Below are positions 13,918-14,077 of a stretch of DNA of 14,077 nt, in pieces. Made by a program: the position numbers and the translations under genes. The DNA is from Sulfurovum sp. (GTDB lineage: Bacteria; Campylobacterota; Campylobacteria; Campylobacterales; Sulfurovaceae), in the NCBI GenBank assembly GCA_020719895.1, contig DYPM01000042.1, positions 1-14,077 of the forward strand. The letters are read 5' to 3'. The notes below the pieces were generated by a model that did no database searches, was not told where the DNA came from, and saw only the letters and a list, made by a program, of their open reading frames with translations. Each line of letters begins with the position of its first letter. Positions within the stretch are counted from its first letter, which is position 1.

Positions 13918-14016
13918 CTCTAAAAACCGTCATGCCAAACTTGATTTGGCATCTGTTGTGTCCTAAAATGGGAGATTGCGGGTCAAGCCCGCAATGACAA
14001 AAAGGGGTTTTTAGAG
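13918..14016. repeat. REP/MITE-like inverted pair with covarying stems
   Basis: Outer arms CTCTAAAAACC (13918-13928) and GGTTTTTAGAG (14006-14016) are perfect 11-bp inverted repeats. Inside are two hairpins of opposite orientation built alike: GTCAT, stem GCCAAA, loop CTTGA, stem TTTGGC, ATCT (13929-13954); and, on the minus strand, GTCAT, stem TGCGGG, loop CTTGA, stem CCCGCA, ATCT (13998-13973). The flanks and loop are identical while the stems differ but stay complementary. This is the layout of paired REP-type units inside a miniature inverted-repeat element. No transposase lies in the window. The motif is of a type seen widely in bacterial intergenic repeats. Confidence 0.75.
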
Positions 14017-14026
14017 GTTCCTTTAG

Positions 14027-14073
14027 TTGAATAAAATATATATTTAGGTCAAATTTTGTCTCTCTTTATTCAA
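14027..14073. repeat. 9-bp inverted repeat at the right edge
   Basis: TTGAATAAA (14027-14035) and TTTATTCAA (14065-14073) are exact inverted copies 29 nt apart. It is AT-rich and at the window edge, so it may be chance or the flank of something larger outside. Confidence 0.25.
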
Positions 14074-14077
14074 AGAC

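Overview
The window looks like chromosomal DNA of a member of the Campylobacterota (epsilonproteobacteria), probably an environmental Sulfurimonas/Sulfurovum-type organism. Reasons: AT-rich sequence with densely packed, often overlapping genes; the coaD-tmk pair; thymidylate kinase with the DRGFLSG form of the active-site loop; and a DUF4149 membrane protein. The genus is inference. All but one of the fourteen intact protein genes are on the minus strand; only the ytfJ-like gene is on the plus strand. No rRNA, tRNA, CRISPR array, transposase or phage gene was found.

Layout, left to right. (1) 171-4305, minus: a zinc/manganese uptake operon read in the order znuA, znuC, znuB, then an ArsR-family regulator, then a PIF1/RecD-like helicase, with gaps of 3-10 nt or short overlaps, so probably one transcript. 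(2) 4306-4477: an intergenic stretch filled by nested inverted repeats that can fold into a multi-branched structure. (3) 4478-7336, minus: a 952-residue lipoprotein with an Ig/cadherin-like domain and about fourteen FG-GAP/VCBS repeats, best read as two seven-bladed propellers. (4) 7500-8021, plus: a YtfJ-like exported thioredoxin-fold protein. (5) 8006-10522, minus: tmk, coaD, apaH and a hypoxanthine-DNA glycosylase, mostly housekeeping nucleotide functions, with translational coupling at two junctions. (6) 10536-11879, minus: a truncated AAA ATPase remnant, a DUF4149 membrane protein, and a PIN-toxin/antitoxin pair whose toxin gene overlaps the DUF4149 gene by 4 nt. (7) 11945-13814, minus: prmC and a GAF-domain protein with a Gln/Glu-rich tail, separated by a second hairpin-rich repeat. 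(8) 13815-14077: promoter region of the GAF gene and a REP/MITE-like inverted pair.

No large new enzymatic system is visible. The most unusual signal is the set of short composite repeats: three hairpin-dense elements (1443-1536, 4342-4460, 12792-12919), two of which share an 18-nt core at 17 of 18 positions. One of these two lies inside the coding sequence of the helicase N-terminus. A separate element at the right edge has two hairpins of opposite orientation with the same flanks and loop but different, internally compensated stems. These look like mobile or formerly mobile non-coding repeats that have shaped gene ends, one 5' leader region and possibly a protein N-terminus.

Functional assignments come from motifs read by eye; no database search was possible. 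Start codons were chosen from overlaps, ribosome binding sites and family length, and differ from the longest reading frame for the helicase, arsR, tmk, apaH and prmC.
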